DNA of 56,775 bases, taken from contig DWZH01000022.1 in NCBI GenBank assembly GCA_019118275.1, positions 1-56,775 of the forward strand, read 5' to 3'. The DNA comes from Candidatus Brachybacterium merdavium (GTDB lineage: Bacteria > Actinomycetota > Actinomycetes > Actinomycetales > Dermabacteraceae). Each line of letters begins with the position of its first letter. The first letter of the stretch is position 1. The notes beneath the pieces are model-generated. The model had not been told where the DNA came from and made no database searches. It saw only the letters and a program-made list of their open reading frames with translations. Below, piece by piece: positions 33,382 through 42,063 of this stretch. The position numbers were made by a program, and so were the translations under genes.

Positions 33382-36300
33382 TCAGCTGTCGTCAGACGGG
33401 CGCTGGATGCGCATGGTCAGCAGCTGGAAGGGGCGCAGGACGATTCGTGCCGACTGCAGGGGACCGTCCTGCTCGAGTCCTCGCGGCAGCGCCTCGGCGG
33501 GCCTGTCTCCCCGTGCGCCGACCGGCCGCTCCAGCAGGTCGGTCTCGACGACCTCGCGGCCAGCGAGCACGGCGGCCGGGCGCACACGGCCCTGCGCCCT
33601 TCCGCCGGCGAGCTCGGCGATCCGCACGATCACGTCACCGGAGCCGTCCTCGGCGAGCTTGATCCAATCAACGGCAGCGGTGCCCTCGGTGAGGTCGAGC
33701 TCCAGCAGCGGCTCGATCTCCGGGAGCTCCAGGACAGGTGCGTTCACTTCGTATGCCGCGTCGATCGTGGCGGCGAGGTCTCCTGCCACCACCGCGTACG
33801 CCATCCGGTGCCGGCCCAGGTCGCTGCCCGGGTCGGGGAAGCGAGCCCCACGCAGCAGCGAAGGGCGCACCACGGTCCCGCCGGCGATGGCCCGGACGTC
33901 GAGACCGTAGGAGGAGTCGTTGACGACTCCCACCCCGTACCCCGGCTCCTGCAGGTGCACGAACCGGTGCTGGCTGACCTCGTACTGTGCCTCGTCCCAG
34001 CTGGTGTTCGCGGTGACGGAGCGCTCGACGTGCCCGTACTGGGTCTCGTAGCGGGCGGTGCGGGTGTGGATGTCGAGCGGCAGCGCGATCTTCAGCAGGT
34101 GCTCGCGCTCGTGCCAGTCGACGTCGACGACGATCTCGAGGGCAGCGGCGTCCGGCTGCAGGCGGTACTCGACGCAGAAGGAGGACTCTGCGCGAGTGTG
34201 CTCGACCGTGACCCGCTCGTCGCCGGTCCTGCCCGCCCCTCCGGACTCTCCCGGAGCTGCGGCGTGGACCGAGACGACAGGGCGGGTCGAATCGAAATCT
34301 GCGCACACTCCGAGCACGTGCCGGTCCACGTCCCACGCGTCCCAGCGCACCGGCTGGTCGCGGAACAGCTCGAGCGCTCCGAGCTTCTGCCCTGCCGGCA
34401 CCAGTTCGCGATCCGAGCCGAGGTCACGCAGGGAGATGACATGGCCGTACTCGTCGATGACGGCGCGCAGCCGACCGTTGTCCAGAGTGTGGGTCGTGCC
34501 TTCCGTGAGCACGAGCGGCGATGAGGTCGTCGCGGTGCTCGCGCTCCGTGCACCAACGGCGGTCTCCGCGACGGCTCGGTGCTGCCAGGTGCCGTCTCCA
34601 CGCGGCGCCAAGCGGGCAGCGGCCGTGGGCTGCTCATCGTCGGCAAGGAGCTCGACGGCTCGATCGGCGAGATCCCGCAGGCGCTGTTCGAGGTCCTGGT
34701 AGGTCGCACTCGCCTCCCGGTGGACCCAGGCGATCGAGGATCCCGGCAGGATGTCGTGGAACTGGTGCAGCAGCACCGCCTCCCAGATCTCGGTGAGCTC
34801 GTGGTGCGGGACGGCCGCCCCGGTCTCGACCGCGGCGATCGCCCACAGGTGCTCTACCGTGCGCAGCAGAGCTTCGCTGCGCCGGTTGCCCTGCTTCATC
34901 GCCAGCTGCGAGGTGAAGGTGCCGCGGTGCAGCTCGAGGTACAGCTCGCCGGCCCACACCGGTGCCCCGCCGTTGTGCCGGTATTCCTCCTCGGCCATCT
35001 CGAAGAAGGTGGAGGGGTCGCGCAGCTGCACAGCCGGGGAGCCCTCGAGGCTCTCCGCGCGGTGGGCACGGCCGAGCATCTCGCGGGTGGGTCCGCCCCC
35101 GCCGTCGCCGTAGCCGAACAGCAGCAAGGAGTGCGAGGAACGCATCTTGTCCCGGAAGGTCCGCTCGGCATGCGCCAGCTCGGCCTGGCTGACCTCGGCC
35201 GCGTAGGTCTCGGCAGGCGGGAAATGCGTGAAGATGCGGGTGCCGTCGATGCCCTCCCAGTCGAAGCTGTGATGGGGGAAGGTGTTGGTGTCGTTCCAGG
35301 AGATCTTCTGGGTCAGGAACCAGTCGAAGCCGGTGCGCCGAGCGAGCTGAGGCAGAGCTCCGGAGTACCCGAAGCTGTCTGGCAGCCAGACTCCGTCGGG
35401 CTCGACGCCGAAGCGTTCCCTGAAGTAGGTCATGCCGAGCAGGAACTGGCGGATCAAGGACTCACCGGTGGGCATCACCGCATCCGATTCGACCCACATT
35501 CCGCCGACCGGGAGGAAGCGGCCTTCAGCGACCCGCTGCTTGACCTGCGCGAAGAGCTCAGGCTGGTCCTGTTCGAGCCAGGCGAACTGCTGGGCCGACG
35601 ACATTGCATAGACGAACTGCGGGTCCTCGTCCATCAGGGCCAGGACGTTGGAGACGGTGCGGGCGACCTTTCGGCGGGTTTCCCGCAGCGGCCACAGCCA
35701 CGCGGAGTCGATGTGTGCATGTCCGACGGCACTGACCTGGTGCGCCGTGGCATGCGCGGGAGCATCGAGCACGTCCTTCAGCTGGTGTCGAGCAGTGGCG
35801 GCCGAGGCCGGATCGGCATCATCGAAGGAATCGAGGGCGCGGTCGATGGCTTCCACGAGCCGCCAGTAGCGGGTGCTGTGGTCGGAGAGCTCCGCCAGGA
35901 GGCCACCGGCGACCTCCAGATCACGCACGAGCTCCCACATCACCTGATCGAAGGCGCAGACAGAGGCTGAGCGCAGCTCGTAGTGGCGAAAGCTCTTCGC
36001 GCTCTCCTTCTCACCGACGTCGGTGACGACGAACGGTGGCAGTCCGAGGACCAGCGGATTGGCGGCCGCTTCGAGATAGAGCACGAACGAGCCGTCGTCT
36101 GCCACGAGGTCCGGTGCCGCACCGGGGCCCCGTAGCCGCAGGTAGCCGTGCCGCGGGTGGAGCGCTTTGATCGGGCTGCCATCGGGGCGATAAGCAAGGG
36201 CTTCGCCATGGCCTCCCACGGAATGGTCCTCCCAACCCAGGTCCATGGTCAGCTCGACGATCTCGGGCGCGTCCAGGGGCACGGAGCCTTCGACGCGGAA

Positions 36301-36543
36301 CCAGGTGGTGCTCCAGGCCGGACCCCAGGTCGAACCGATCTCGAACGGCTCGTAGACCGGGGCGTCACGGCCGGGCAGCGGATCGAGGCCGAGGGCGTGC
36401 GCGGCGGGGACCGGCTCCCCGTCGCCGTCGACCCGCCAAGCGGTCAGGGCGACGGGCGCGATCTGCGTGTGCACCGCCGGGGCGATGCGGTCACGTACGA
36501 CGCGTTCGAGCCGTTCGACCGCGAACTGCGGGTGAGTGTGCAT
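33382..36543 (-). CDS. GH38 alpha-mannosidase
   Basis: 1053 residues, no signal peptide, so cytoplasmic. An N-terminal ~250-residue beta domain is followed by the GH38 catalytic domain with GHAHIDSAWLWP (His277 and Asp279 are zinc ligands) and WLPDSFGYSG, in which Asp389 is the nucleophile. ENDVTNTF-like pieces and the alpha-mannosidase middle domain follow, then the long C-terminal beta domain. It removes alpha-linked mannose from the imported glycan. GGAGG is four bases before the ATG. As first gene of the operon it follows the promoter at 36671-36700. The length matches bacterial class II enzymes. Confidence 0.95.
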   Translation of the reverse strand: MHTHPQFAVERLERVVRDRIAPAVHTQIAPVALTAWRVDGDGEPVPAAHALGLDPLPGRDAPVYEPFEIGSTWGPAWSTTWFRVEGSVPLDAPEIVELTMDLGWEDHSVGGHGEALAYRPDGSPIKALHPRHGYLRLRGPGAAPDLVADDGSFVLYLEAAANPLVLGLPPFVVTDVGEKESAKSFRHYELRSASVCAFDQVMWELVRDLEVAGGLLAELSDHSTRYWRLVEAIDRALDSFDDADPASAATARHQLKDVLDAPAHATAHQVSAVGHAHIDSAWLWPLRETRRKVARTVSNVLALMDEDPQFVYAMSSAQQFAWLEQDQPELFAQVKQRVAEGRFLPVGGMWVESDAVMPTGESLIRQFLLGMTYFRERFGVEPDGVWLPDSFGYSGALPQLARRTGFDWFLTQKISWNDTNTFPHHSFDWEGIDGTRIFTHFPPAETYAAEVSQAELAHAERTFRDKMRSSHSLLLFGYGDGGGGPTREMLGRAHRAESLEGSPAVQLRDPSTFFEMAEEEYRHNGGAPVWAGELYLELHRGTFTSQLAMKQGNRRSEALLRTVEHLWAIAAVETGAAVPHHELTEIWEAVLLHQFHDILPGSSIAWVHREASATYQDLEQRLRDLADRAVELLADDEQPTAAARLAPRGDGTWQHRAVAETAVGARSASTATTSSPLVLTEGTTHTLDNGRLRAVIDEYGHVISLRDLGSDRELVPAGQKLGALELFRDQPVRWDAWDVDRHVLGVCADFDSTRPVVSVHAAAPGESGGAGRTGDERVTVEHTRAESSFCVEYRLQPDAAALEIVVDVDWHEREHLLKIALPLDIHTRTARYETQYGHVERSVTANTSWDEAQYEVSQHRFVHLQEPGYGVGVVNDSSYGLDVRAIAGGTVVRPSLLRGARFPDPGSDLGRHRMAYAVVAGDLAATIDAAYEVNAPVLELPEIEPLLELDLTEGTAAVDWIKLAEDGSGDVIVRIAELAGGRAQGRVRPAAVLAGREVVETDLLERPVGARGDRPAEALPRGLEQDGPLQSARIVLRPFQLLTMRIQRPSDDS

Positions 36544-36670
36544 GGTCCTCCGTCGCGAAGTGGCTGCCGGGCCGTTCCCTGCTGGTGGGGCGCCGATACC
36601 CGGACGGGAGGGGTCCCACAGTCACAGCATCGGGTCGCCCAGAGGAATGCTTAAGCCCTTTAGTTCGAGC

Positions 36671-36700
36671 ACCTTACGACCGTCGGGACTCTGGCGTCAA
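36671..36700 (-). promoter_or_regulatory. Promoter of the N-glycan operon
   Basis: On the minus strand TTGACG (36695-36700), an 18-bp spacer and TAAGGT (36671-36676) form a good housekeeping-type promoter, one of the strongest in the window. The expected start site is near 36664, giving a leader of about 120 nt before the GH38 ATG. The palindrome GCTTAAGC at 36649-36656 falls around +8 to +15, where a repressor would block transcription. Confidence 0.6.
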
Positions 36701-37035
36701 AATCCCCGGATCGACCATCGGCGGGCTGCTGCACAAAGGCGCCATCGCGGCAACATCACGGATGCGACAGAGGGGAGTCACCGGGCCGCCGGAGGCGCCG
36801 AAGATCCCGAGAACGACACCGCTGCGCACGACAGATTCAGGTCATGACCTGGCATTCTGACAGCGCCGGAGCGGCTGCGTCGCCGCGCACACCATTCTCT
36901 CGACCGGTCGATCCCATGCCTGTGGCACCGCGGTGCTGGCTGGCATGCTCTGCGCACGGCTGCGCCGACTGACGGGCCCCCGGGCGCTGCGGAGAGCCCG
37001 GGCGCACGCGGCCCGTACTGTGATGTCGACAACAT

Positions 37036-37067
37036 CGAGCCGAGCGGGCAGCGGTCCCGTCGGCTCG
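37036..37067 (-). terminator. Hairpin after the LLM/small-ORF operon
   Basis: The arm CGAGCCGA is complementary to TCGGCTCG, extended by CGGG/CCCG with one bulged base and a 7-nt loop. It begins 12 bases after the stop of the 20-codon ORF (37079). There is no T-run, so intrinsic termination is only a suggestion. Confidence 0.5.
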
Positions 37068-37078
37068 TGGAATCAGTC

Positions 37079-37141
37079 CTAGCCCTCCTGCGGGTCAGGG
37101 CCGTTGAGGGCGCCGTGGTCCAGCCAGCGGCGCACGCTCAT
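37079..37141 (-). CDS. 20-residue ORF coupled to the luciferase-like monooxygenase
   Basis: MSVRRWLDHGALNGPDPQEG, followed by TAG. Its ATG overlaps the monooxygenase stop by ATGA, the same coupling used throughout this operon, and a hairpin follows 12 bases later. It is too short to recognise. It may be a genuine small protein, a leftover of a longer gene or a chance ORF. Coupling and position before the terminator-like hairpin are the only evidence. Confidence 0.35.
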   Translation of the reverse strand: MSVRRWLDHGALNGPDPQEG

Positions 37142-38295
37142 GCGTGCGTTCCGTTCGCCGCGGGGGCCGGGCGGCCGGTAGCGGATGAGTCGTCGGTGCC
37201 GGGCTGACCGGGGGCGGATGAGCCGGCACCAGGCTCGACGGGGGCGGGCTCGGCGGAGGCGCGGTGGGCGCTGCGCAGGCTCTCGGCGGCCTCGGGGCCG
37301 GTGGCGAAACCGACGCGCGGGGCGACCTCGGTGGCCAGCAGCTCGAGGCTGCGCAGGGTCAGCTCGTGGCCGGCGTTGATCGAGTGGACCTGGAAGGACA
37401 CGTCGGTCACGCGCGGCAGGGAGGCGTCCGCGGCGAGCGACTCGGCAACCTGCTCGGGGGTGCCGACGTGGGTGTCGGTCACGGCGATCAGCTCCTCGAT
37501 GCTCGCGCCATCGGCGTCGAAGCCGGGCTGGAGCGCGGCGAGTGTCCGCAGGCCGGGCTCGGCCAGCTCGAGGGCGCGGGACAGGTTCTCGGGGTCCACG
37601 GCGAGGGCGGTGCGGGAGGCCAGGATGCGCGGGGCCACCCCCTCGGGCAGCTCCTCGAGGTAGGCCTCGATGATGGGCAGCTGCATTTCGTGCAGCGGCG
37701 CCTCGTGCTCGCCCTCGGGGCGGGGCTGGGTGCGGGACAACAGCAGGCCGTCACCGTCGGCCCCTGCGCGCCGGCCGCCGCCCTCGGAGAAGGTGGCCTG
37801 CCAGACCCGCTGGCCGAGGTCTCCGGCGTCGGGGTAGATGCGCGATTCGGTACCGCGCACACCGCGCCCGGCGAGCGCATCGCGCAGCACCTCGAGATGC
37901 TCGGCGAACAGTTCGCGGCGCGCGGCGGGGTCGCGGCCGAAGGCGGGGAACGAGGAAGGGGTGCCGCCGGCGGCGATGCCCAGCTGCACCCGGCCGCCGG
38001 ACAGGGCGTCGACCACGGCGGCGTCCTCGGCGGCGCGCAGCGGGTCGTCGATCGGCAGGGTCACCACGGCGGTGCCCAGCCCGATCTGCTCGGTGCGCTG
38101 CGCGGCAGCGGCCAGCAGCACGAAGGGGGAGGGAAGGCCGCCCTCGTGCTCGCCGAAGTGGTGCTGGGCCACCCAGGCGGAGGCGAAGCCGAGCTGCTCG
38201 GCGTGGCTGATCTGCTCGAGGGCGAAGCGGTAGCGCTCGGCGGCCGGGGCCTCCTCCAGGAGGCGGGTGAACAGTCCCAGGCGGGGGCGGGTCAT
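37138..38295 (-). CDS. Luciferase-like FMN-dependent monooxygenase (LLM family)
   Basis: 385 residues. RPRLGLFTRLLEE, QLGFASAWVAQHHFGEHEGGLPSPFVLLAAAAQRT and GLGTAVVTLPIDDPLRAAEDAAVVDALSGGRVQLGIAAG are the first half of an LLM (bacterial luciferase) barrel. The C-terminal ~50 residues are Ala/Pro/Ser-rich and probably disordered. These enzymes use FMNH2 and O2 to oxidise small organic substrates such as sulfonates, nitrilotriacetate or alkanes. Its ATG overlaps the ATPase stop, so it is part of a peptide-type ABC transporter operon. Co-occurrence of this LLM type with such transporters is common in proteobacteria and actinobacteria, substrate unproven. Confidence 0.9.
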   Translation of the reverse strand: MTRPRLGLFTRLLEEAPAAERYRFALEQISHAEQLGFASAWVAQHHFGEHEGGLPSPFVLLAAAAQRTEQIGLGTAVVTLPIDDPLRAAEDAAVVDALSGGRVQLGIAAGGTPSSFPAFGRDPAARRELFAEHLEVLRDALAGRGVRGTESRIYPDAGDLGQRVWQATFSEGGGRRAGADGDGLLLSRTQPRPEGEHEAPLHEMQLPIIEAYLEELPEGVAPRILASRTALAVDPENLSRALELAEPGLRTLAALQPGFDADGASIEELIAVTDTHVGTPEQVAESLAADASLPRVTDVSFQVHSINAGHELTLRSLELLATEVAPRVGFATGPEAAESLRSAHRASAEPAPVEPGAGSSAPGQPGTDDSSATGRPAPAANGTHA

Positions 38296-40112
38296 GATGC
38301 GGGGATCTCCTCGTGATCGTGGCGGCGGCTCGGTGCGGGGTGGCCGTCCGGGTCGGGGCGGCTCAGGTCATGATGGGCGTCCGGGTCGCGGTGGCGCGGT
38401 TCATGGTCGCCACCCGGTTCGGGGCGGCGGCCCGGGCCGGGGTGGGTGCGGTCGGTGCCGGGGATGGCGGCCAGCAGCTGCCGGGTGTAGTCGTGCTGGG
38501 GGTCCTGCAGCACCTGGGTGACCTGGCCATGCTCGACCTGCCGGCCGCGGCGCAGCACCGAGACGGTGTCGGCGACCTGCCGGACCACGGCCAGGTCGTG
38601 GGAGATGAACACGTAGGTCAGTCCCAGTTCGTCCTGCAGGCGGGCCAGCAACCGCAGGATCTGCGCCTGCACGGTCACGTCCAGCGCAGAGACCGCCTCG
38701 TCCAGGACCACCACGTCGGGCTGCAGGATCAGGGCGCGGGCGATCGCCACGCGCTGGCGCTGCCCGCCGGAGAGCTCCCGTGGTCGGCGGGTGGCGACCT
38801 CCCGCGGCAGGGAGACCAGCTCGAGGTGGTGCAGCGCGGCGCTGCGGCGCTGGGCGCGGTTGCCGCGGCGGGTGTTCTTCAGCGGTTCTTCGAGGATCGC
38901 GGCGATGGTCTGGCGCGGATCCAGCGAGCCAAAGGGGTTCTGGTGGACCAGCTGCACGGTGGAGCGGAACTCACGCAGCCTCCTGCCGGTGCCGAGCTCG
39001 GTGACCTCGGTACCGCCGACGAGGATGCTGCCGGCGGTGGGGCGGCGGAAGGCGGTGATCGCCCGGCCGGTGGTGGTCTTGCCGGAGCCGGATTCCCCCA
39101 CCAGGGCATGGGTGGTGCCGCGGGGGATGTCGAAGGAGAGGTCATGGACCGCGAGGAAGGGTTCGGCGCTGCCGGGACTGGTGAACTCCTGGCACAGGCC
39201 GCGCACCTGCACCAGCGGTGCTTCGTCCGGGCCGGGTCGGCGCGGGCTGCGCTCGACCACCTGGCGCAGCGAGGGGGCGTCGGCCAGCAGGGTGCGGGTG
39301 TAGGCGGCCGACGGGTTCGCCAGCACTCGAGAGGTGGGCCCGGCCTCCTCGACGCGTCCGTGGCGCATGACCACGAGGGAGTCGGCGCGGTCGGCGGCCA
39401 CGGCCAGGTCGTGGGTGATCAGCAGCACCCCGGCGCCGGTGGCCTCGCGCAGCTCGTCGATCAGGTCCAGCACGGTGGCCTGGACGGTCACGTCCAGGGC
39501 GCTGGTGGGTTCGTCGGCGATCAGCAGCTCCGGTTCGAGCGCCAGCGCCGCGGCGATCAGGGCGCGCTGGCGCATCCCGCCGGAGAGCTCATGGGGGTAC
39601 TGGCGGGCCCGGGTGGCGGGGGCGTCGAGGCCGACCTGCTCGAGCAGTTCGAGCACGCGGGCCTGGATCTGCTCGCGGTCGCGCCAGCCGTGGATACGCA
39701 GCGGCTCGGCGACGCTCGCGCCGATGGTGCGCACGGGGTCCAGGGAGCTGGTGGGGTCCTGCGGGATCAGGCCGATGCGGGTGCCGCGCAGCTCGCGCCA
39801 GGCACGCTCGGGCAGACCGACGAGCTGCTCGCCCCTCCCGTCGGCGCCCGTGAGGGTGATGGAGCCGCCGGTGACGGTGCCGTTGTCGGCGAGCAGACCG
39901 ATCGCCGACTGCGCGGCGGTGGACTTGCCGGAGCCGGATTCGCCCACCAGGGCGGTGACCGAGCCGCGCGCGACGGCGAGGTCGATGCCGCGCACCGCTT
40001 CGACGGCTCCGCGGCGGGTGCGATAGGCGACGCTGAGGTCGCTGATCTCCAGCAGCGGCTGGGCCTGGGAGGGGGCGGTCTCCGGGGTCTGGGGCTGTGC
40101 CTGGGCACTCAT
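38292..40112 (-). CDS. Fused DppD-DppF-type ABC transporter ATPase with His-rich tail
   Basis: 606 residues from the ATG at 40112, coupled by ATGA on both sides. Two complete ATPase domains are joined: the first with Walker A GESGSGKS, signature LSGGMRQRAL and Walker B LLIADEPTSALD; the second with GESGSGKT, LSGGQRQRVA and VVVLDEAVSALD. They energise import of peptides, nickel chelates or related ligands. After the second domain, the last ~55 residues are rich in His, Asp, Pro and Arg (for example DPDAHHDLS and HDHEE). This is not typical of the family and might bind metal ions. Confidence 0.93.
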   Translation of the reverse strand: MSAQAQPQTPETAPSQAQPLLEISDLSVAYRTRRGAVEAVRGIDLAVARGSVTALVGESGSGKSTAAQSAIGLLADNGTVTGGSITLTGADGRGEQLVGLPERAWRELRGTRIGLIPQDPTSSLDPVRTIGASVAEPLRIHGWRDREQIQARVLELLEQVGLDAPATRARQYPHELSGGMRQRALIAAALALEPELLIADEPTSALDVTVQATVLDLIDELREATGAGVLLITHDLAVAADRADSLVVMRHGRVEEAGPTSRVLANPSAAYTRTLLADAPSLRQVVERSPRRPGPDEAPLVQVRGLCQEFTSPGSAEPFLAVHDLSFDIPRGTTHALVGESGSGKTTTGRAITAFRRPTAGSILVGGTEVTELGTGRRLREFRSTVQLVHQNPFGSLDPRQTIAAILEEPLKNTRRGNRAQRRSAALHHLELVSLPREVATRRPRELSGGQRQRVAIARALILQPDVVVLDEAVSALDVTVQAQILRLLARLQDELGLTYVFISHDLAVVRQVADTVSVLRRGRQVEHGQVTQVLQDPQHDYTRQLLAAIPGTDRTHPGPGRRPEPGGDHEPRHRDPDAHHDLSRPDPDGHPAPSRRHDHEEIPAS

Positions 40113-41071
40113 GCCTGTTCCCTCTTTCCGATGGCGTTGCTGAGACGGTTGGTGGACAGCACCACGGCAGCGACCACGAGGCCGGGCAGCAGGGTCAGCC
40201 ACCAGGCGGTGGCGACGTAGTCGCGGCCCTCGGAGATCAGCAGCCCCCATTCGGGGGTGGGCGGCGGGGCGCCGTAGCCGAGGAAGCCGAGGGTGGAGAT
40301 CTGCAGGATCGCCGATCCCAGCTGCAGCGCGGCGAGCGCGATCACAGGGGCGGCGGAGTTGGGCAGGATGTGGCGCCACAGAATGGCCGGCAGGGTCCCG
40401 CCGGAGCCGAAGGCCGCCTCGACGTATTCGCTCTGGCGCACTGCGAGCACCCGGGAGCGGGACAGGCGCGCGAAGGTGGCGATCGAGGTGATGCCCACGG
40501 CGATCGCGGCGTTGGTGGTGCCGAAGCCCAGCAGGATCACCACCGACAGCGACAGCAGCAGGCCGGGGATGGCCAGCAGCACGTCGACCACGCGCATCAG
40601 GGCCTCTTCGACCAGGCCGCCGACGGCGCCGGCGATCACGCCGATGGTGGTGCCCACCACCAGGCCGACGGTCACGGCGACGATCGCCGCGGTGATCGAG
40701 TGGGAGGCGCCGTGGACGACGCGGGAGAACACATCGCGCCCGGTCGCGTCGGTGCCGAACCAGTGGTCGCCGCTGGGGGCCTGCAGGGAGGGGCCGGCCG
40801 AGGCGGTGGGGCTGAAGGAGGTGAAGAGCTCGGGGGCCAGCGCCCAGGCGAGGGCGAGCAGCAGCACCAGGGCCGACAGGACCACGGTGGGGCCTGCGGT
40901 GACCAGGCGCCGGGCCCCGGTCGCCGGGCGCAGGGCGAGGGGCCGGGCCTGGGCCGGCGACTGGGTCTGGGTCGGCGGCTGGGTCTGGGTCGGTGGCTGG
41001 GTCGGTGGCTGGGTCTGGGCCTGGGCCTGGGACTGGGGCTGAGACGTCTGAGCCTGGGAATGGGTGCTCAT
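40109..41071 (-). CDS. Peptide/nickel-type ABC transporter permease (DppC type)
   Basis: 320 residues from the ATG at 41071 (ATGA overlap with DppB). The first ~45 residues are a low-complexity Gln/Thr/Pro stretch (QAQTQPPTQPPTQTQPPTQ), an unusual cytoplasmic extension encoded by short DNA repeats. The remainder has the OppC-type N-terminal helix, DHWFGTDATGRDVFSRVVHGA, and the EAA loop YVEAAFGSGGTLPAILWRHILPN. It is the second membrane subunit of the importer. The function of the N-terminal tract is unknown. Confidence 0.93.
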   Translation of the reverse strand: MSTHSQAQTSQPQSQAQAQTQPPTQPPTQTQPPTQTQSPAQARPLALRPATGARRLVTAGPTVVLSALVLLLALAWALAPELFTSFSPTASAGPSLQAPSGDHWFGTDATGRDVFSRVVHGASHSITAAIVAVTVGLVVGTTIGVIAGAVGGLVEEALMRVVDVLLAIPGLLLSLSVVILLGFGTTNAAIAVGITSIATFARLSRSRVLAVRQSEYVEAAFGSGGTLPAILWRHILPNSAAPVIALAALQLGSAILQISTLGFLGYGAPPPTPEWGLLISEGRDYVATAWWLTLLPGLVVAAVVLSTNRLSNAIGKREQA

Positions 41072-42054
41072 CGGGCGGTCACCGTCGCTCTGCGGGTGGG
41101 GGCCGTGGCGCCGGTGCGCCGCAGCCTGGCGTCCAGGACCGGGTACATGAGGTCCACGATCAGGTTGATCAGCACGAACACGACCGTGGACAGCACCACC
41201 ACGGCCATCAGGACGGGGGTGTCGCGGGCGGCGACGGCCTGGGCGGTCAGCTGCCCGATGCCCATCCGGGCGAAGACGGTCTCGGTCACGACCGCGCCAC
41301 CGACCAGCTCGCCGAACAGCAGCCCGGCCATGGTCAGGGTGGGCAGCAGGGCGTTGCGGGCGACGGTGCGCCACAGCAGCCACCAGGTGGAGGCGCCGCG
41401 GGCGCGGGACACGGCCACGAAGGGCTGGGCGGAGACCTCGTCGATCGAACGGATCAGCACCTGGGCGAGCGGAGCGGCGATGGGGATCGCGAGCGTCGAA
41501 ACCGGCAGGATCAGCGACTGGATCGGGCTGGCGTTCAGCACGGGCACCAGGCCCAGCTGGAAGGAGAACACCTGGATCAGCACGATGCCGATCCAGAACA
41601 CGGGCAGCGAGACCATCAGTGGCGGCAGGCCGCGCAGGGTGCCGCGCAGCCAGTGCGTCAGGCGCGTGCCGCGCAGGCTGCCGTGAGTGGCGGTGAAGGC
41701 GATCGCCACGGCCAGCACCACGGCGACCACCAGGGCCAGGCCCGCCAGGGTCAGGGTCGAGGGCAGCGCCTCGGCCAGCAGCGCGGAGACCGCCGCGCCG
41801 CTCTGGACGGAGTAGCCCAGGTCCCCCTGCAGGAAGGAGCCGGCCGTCTCCAGATACTGCAGGACGACGGGGCGGTCGGCGCCGTAGGCGGCGCGGATCT
41901 CGGCGAGCTGTTCGGCGGTCAGGCCCAGGTCGGGGTTGCCGTAGCGGGCCAGGACCGCATCGCCGGGCAGCGCCGCCAGCAGGATGTAGGCGGCGGTGAA
42001 GGCGAGCACGAGCACCAGCAGGGCGCCCCCGGTGCGACGCAGGATGTAGTGCAT
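41068..42054 (-). CDS. Peptide/nickel-type ABC transporter permease (DppB type)
   Basis: 328 residues. It begins YILRRTGGALLVLVLAFTAAYILLAALPGDAVLARYG, the standard DppB/OppB start, and has the EAA-type loop FVAVSRARGASTWWLLWRTVARNALLPTLT and about six helices. It forms the membrane channel with the DppC-type protein, to which it is coupled. It follows the binding protein by nine bases. Confidence 0.93.
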   Translation of the reverse strand: MHYILRRTGGALLVLVLAFTAAYILLAALPGDAVLARYGNPDLGLTAEQLAEIRAAYGADRPVVLQYLETAGSFLQGDLGYSVQSGAAVSALLAEALPSTLTLAGLALVVAVVLAVAIAFTATHGSLRGTRLTHWLRGTLRGLPPLMVSLPVFWIGIVLIQVFSFQLGLVPVLNASPIQSLILPVSTLAIPIAAPLAQVLIRSIDEVSAQPFVAVSRARGASTWWLLWRTVARNALLPTLTMAGLLFGELVGGAVVTETVFARMGIGQLTAQAVAARDTPVLMAVVVLSTVVFVLINLIVDLMYPVLDARLRRTGATAPTRRATVTAR

Positions 42055-42063
42055 CGTCCGGCC

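Larger units (their letters stand above)
36544..37078. other. Regulatory/intergenic region between glycan operon and transporter operon
   Basis: No gene is recognised. Contents: the glycan operon promoter (36671-36700), an 8-bp palindrome GCTTAAGC (36649-36656) near its expected start site, a 14-bp perfect palindrome CAGGTCATGACCTG (36838-36851), a GATGT/ACATC pair (37022-37036) and a hairpin (37036-37067). The palindromes are candidate operators, but no regulator gene is adjacent. Confidence 0.5.

Noticed and set aside
38313..40220. 635-codon plus-strand frame opposite the fused ATPase
   Set aside because: Gly/Gln/Val-rich with no motifs; the minus strand encodes both ATPase domains.
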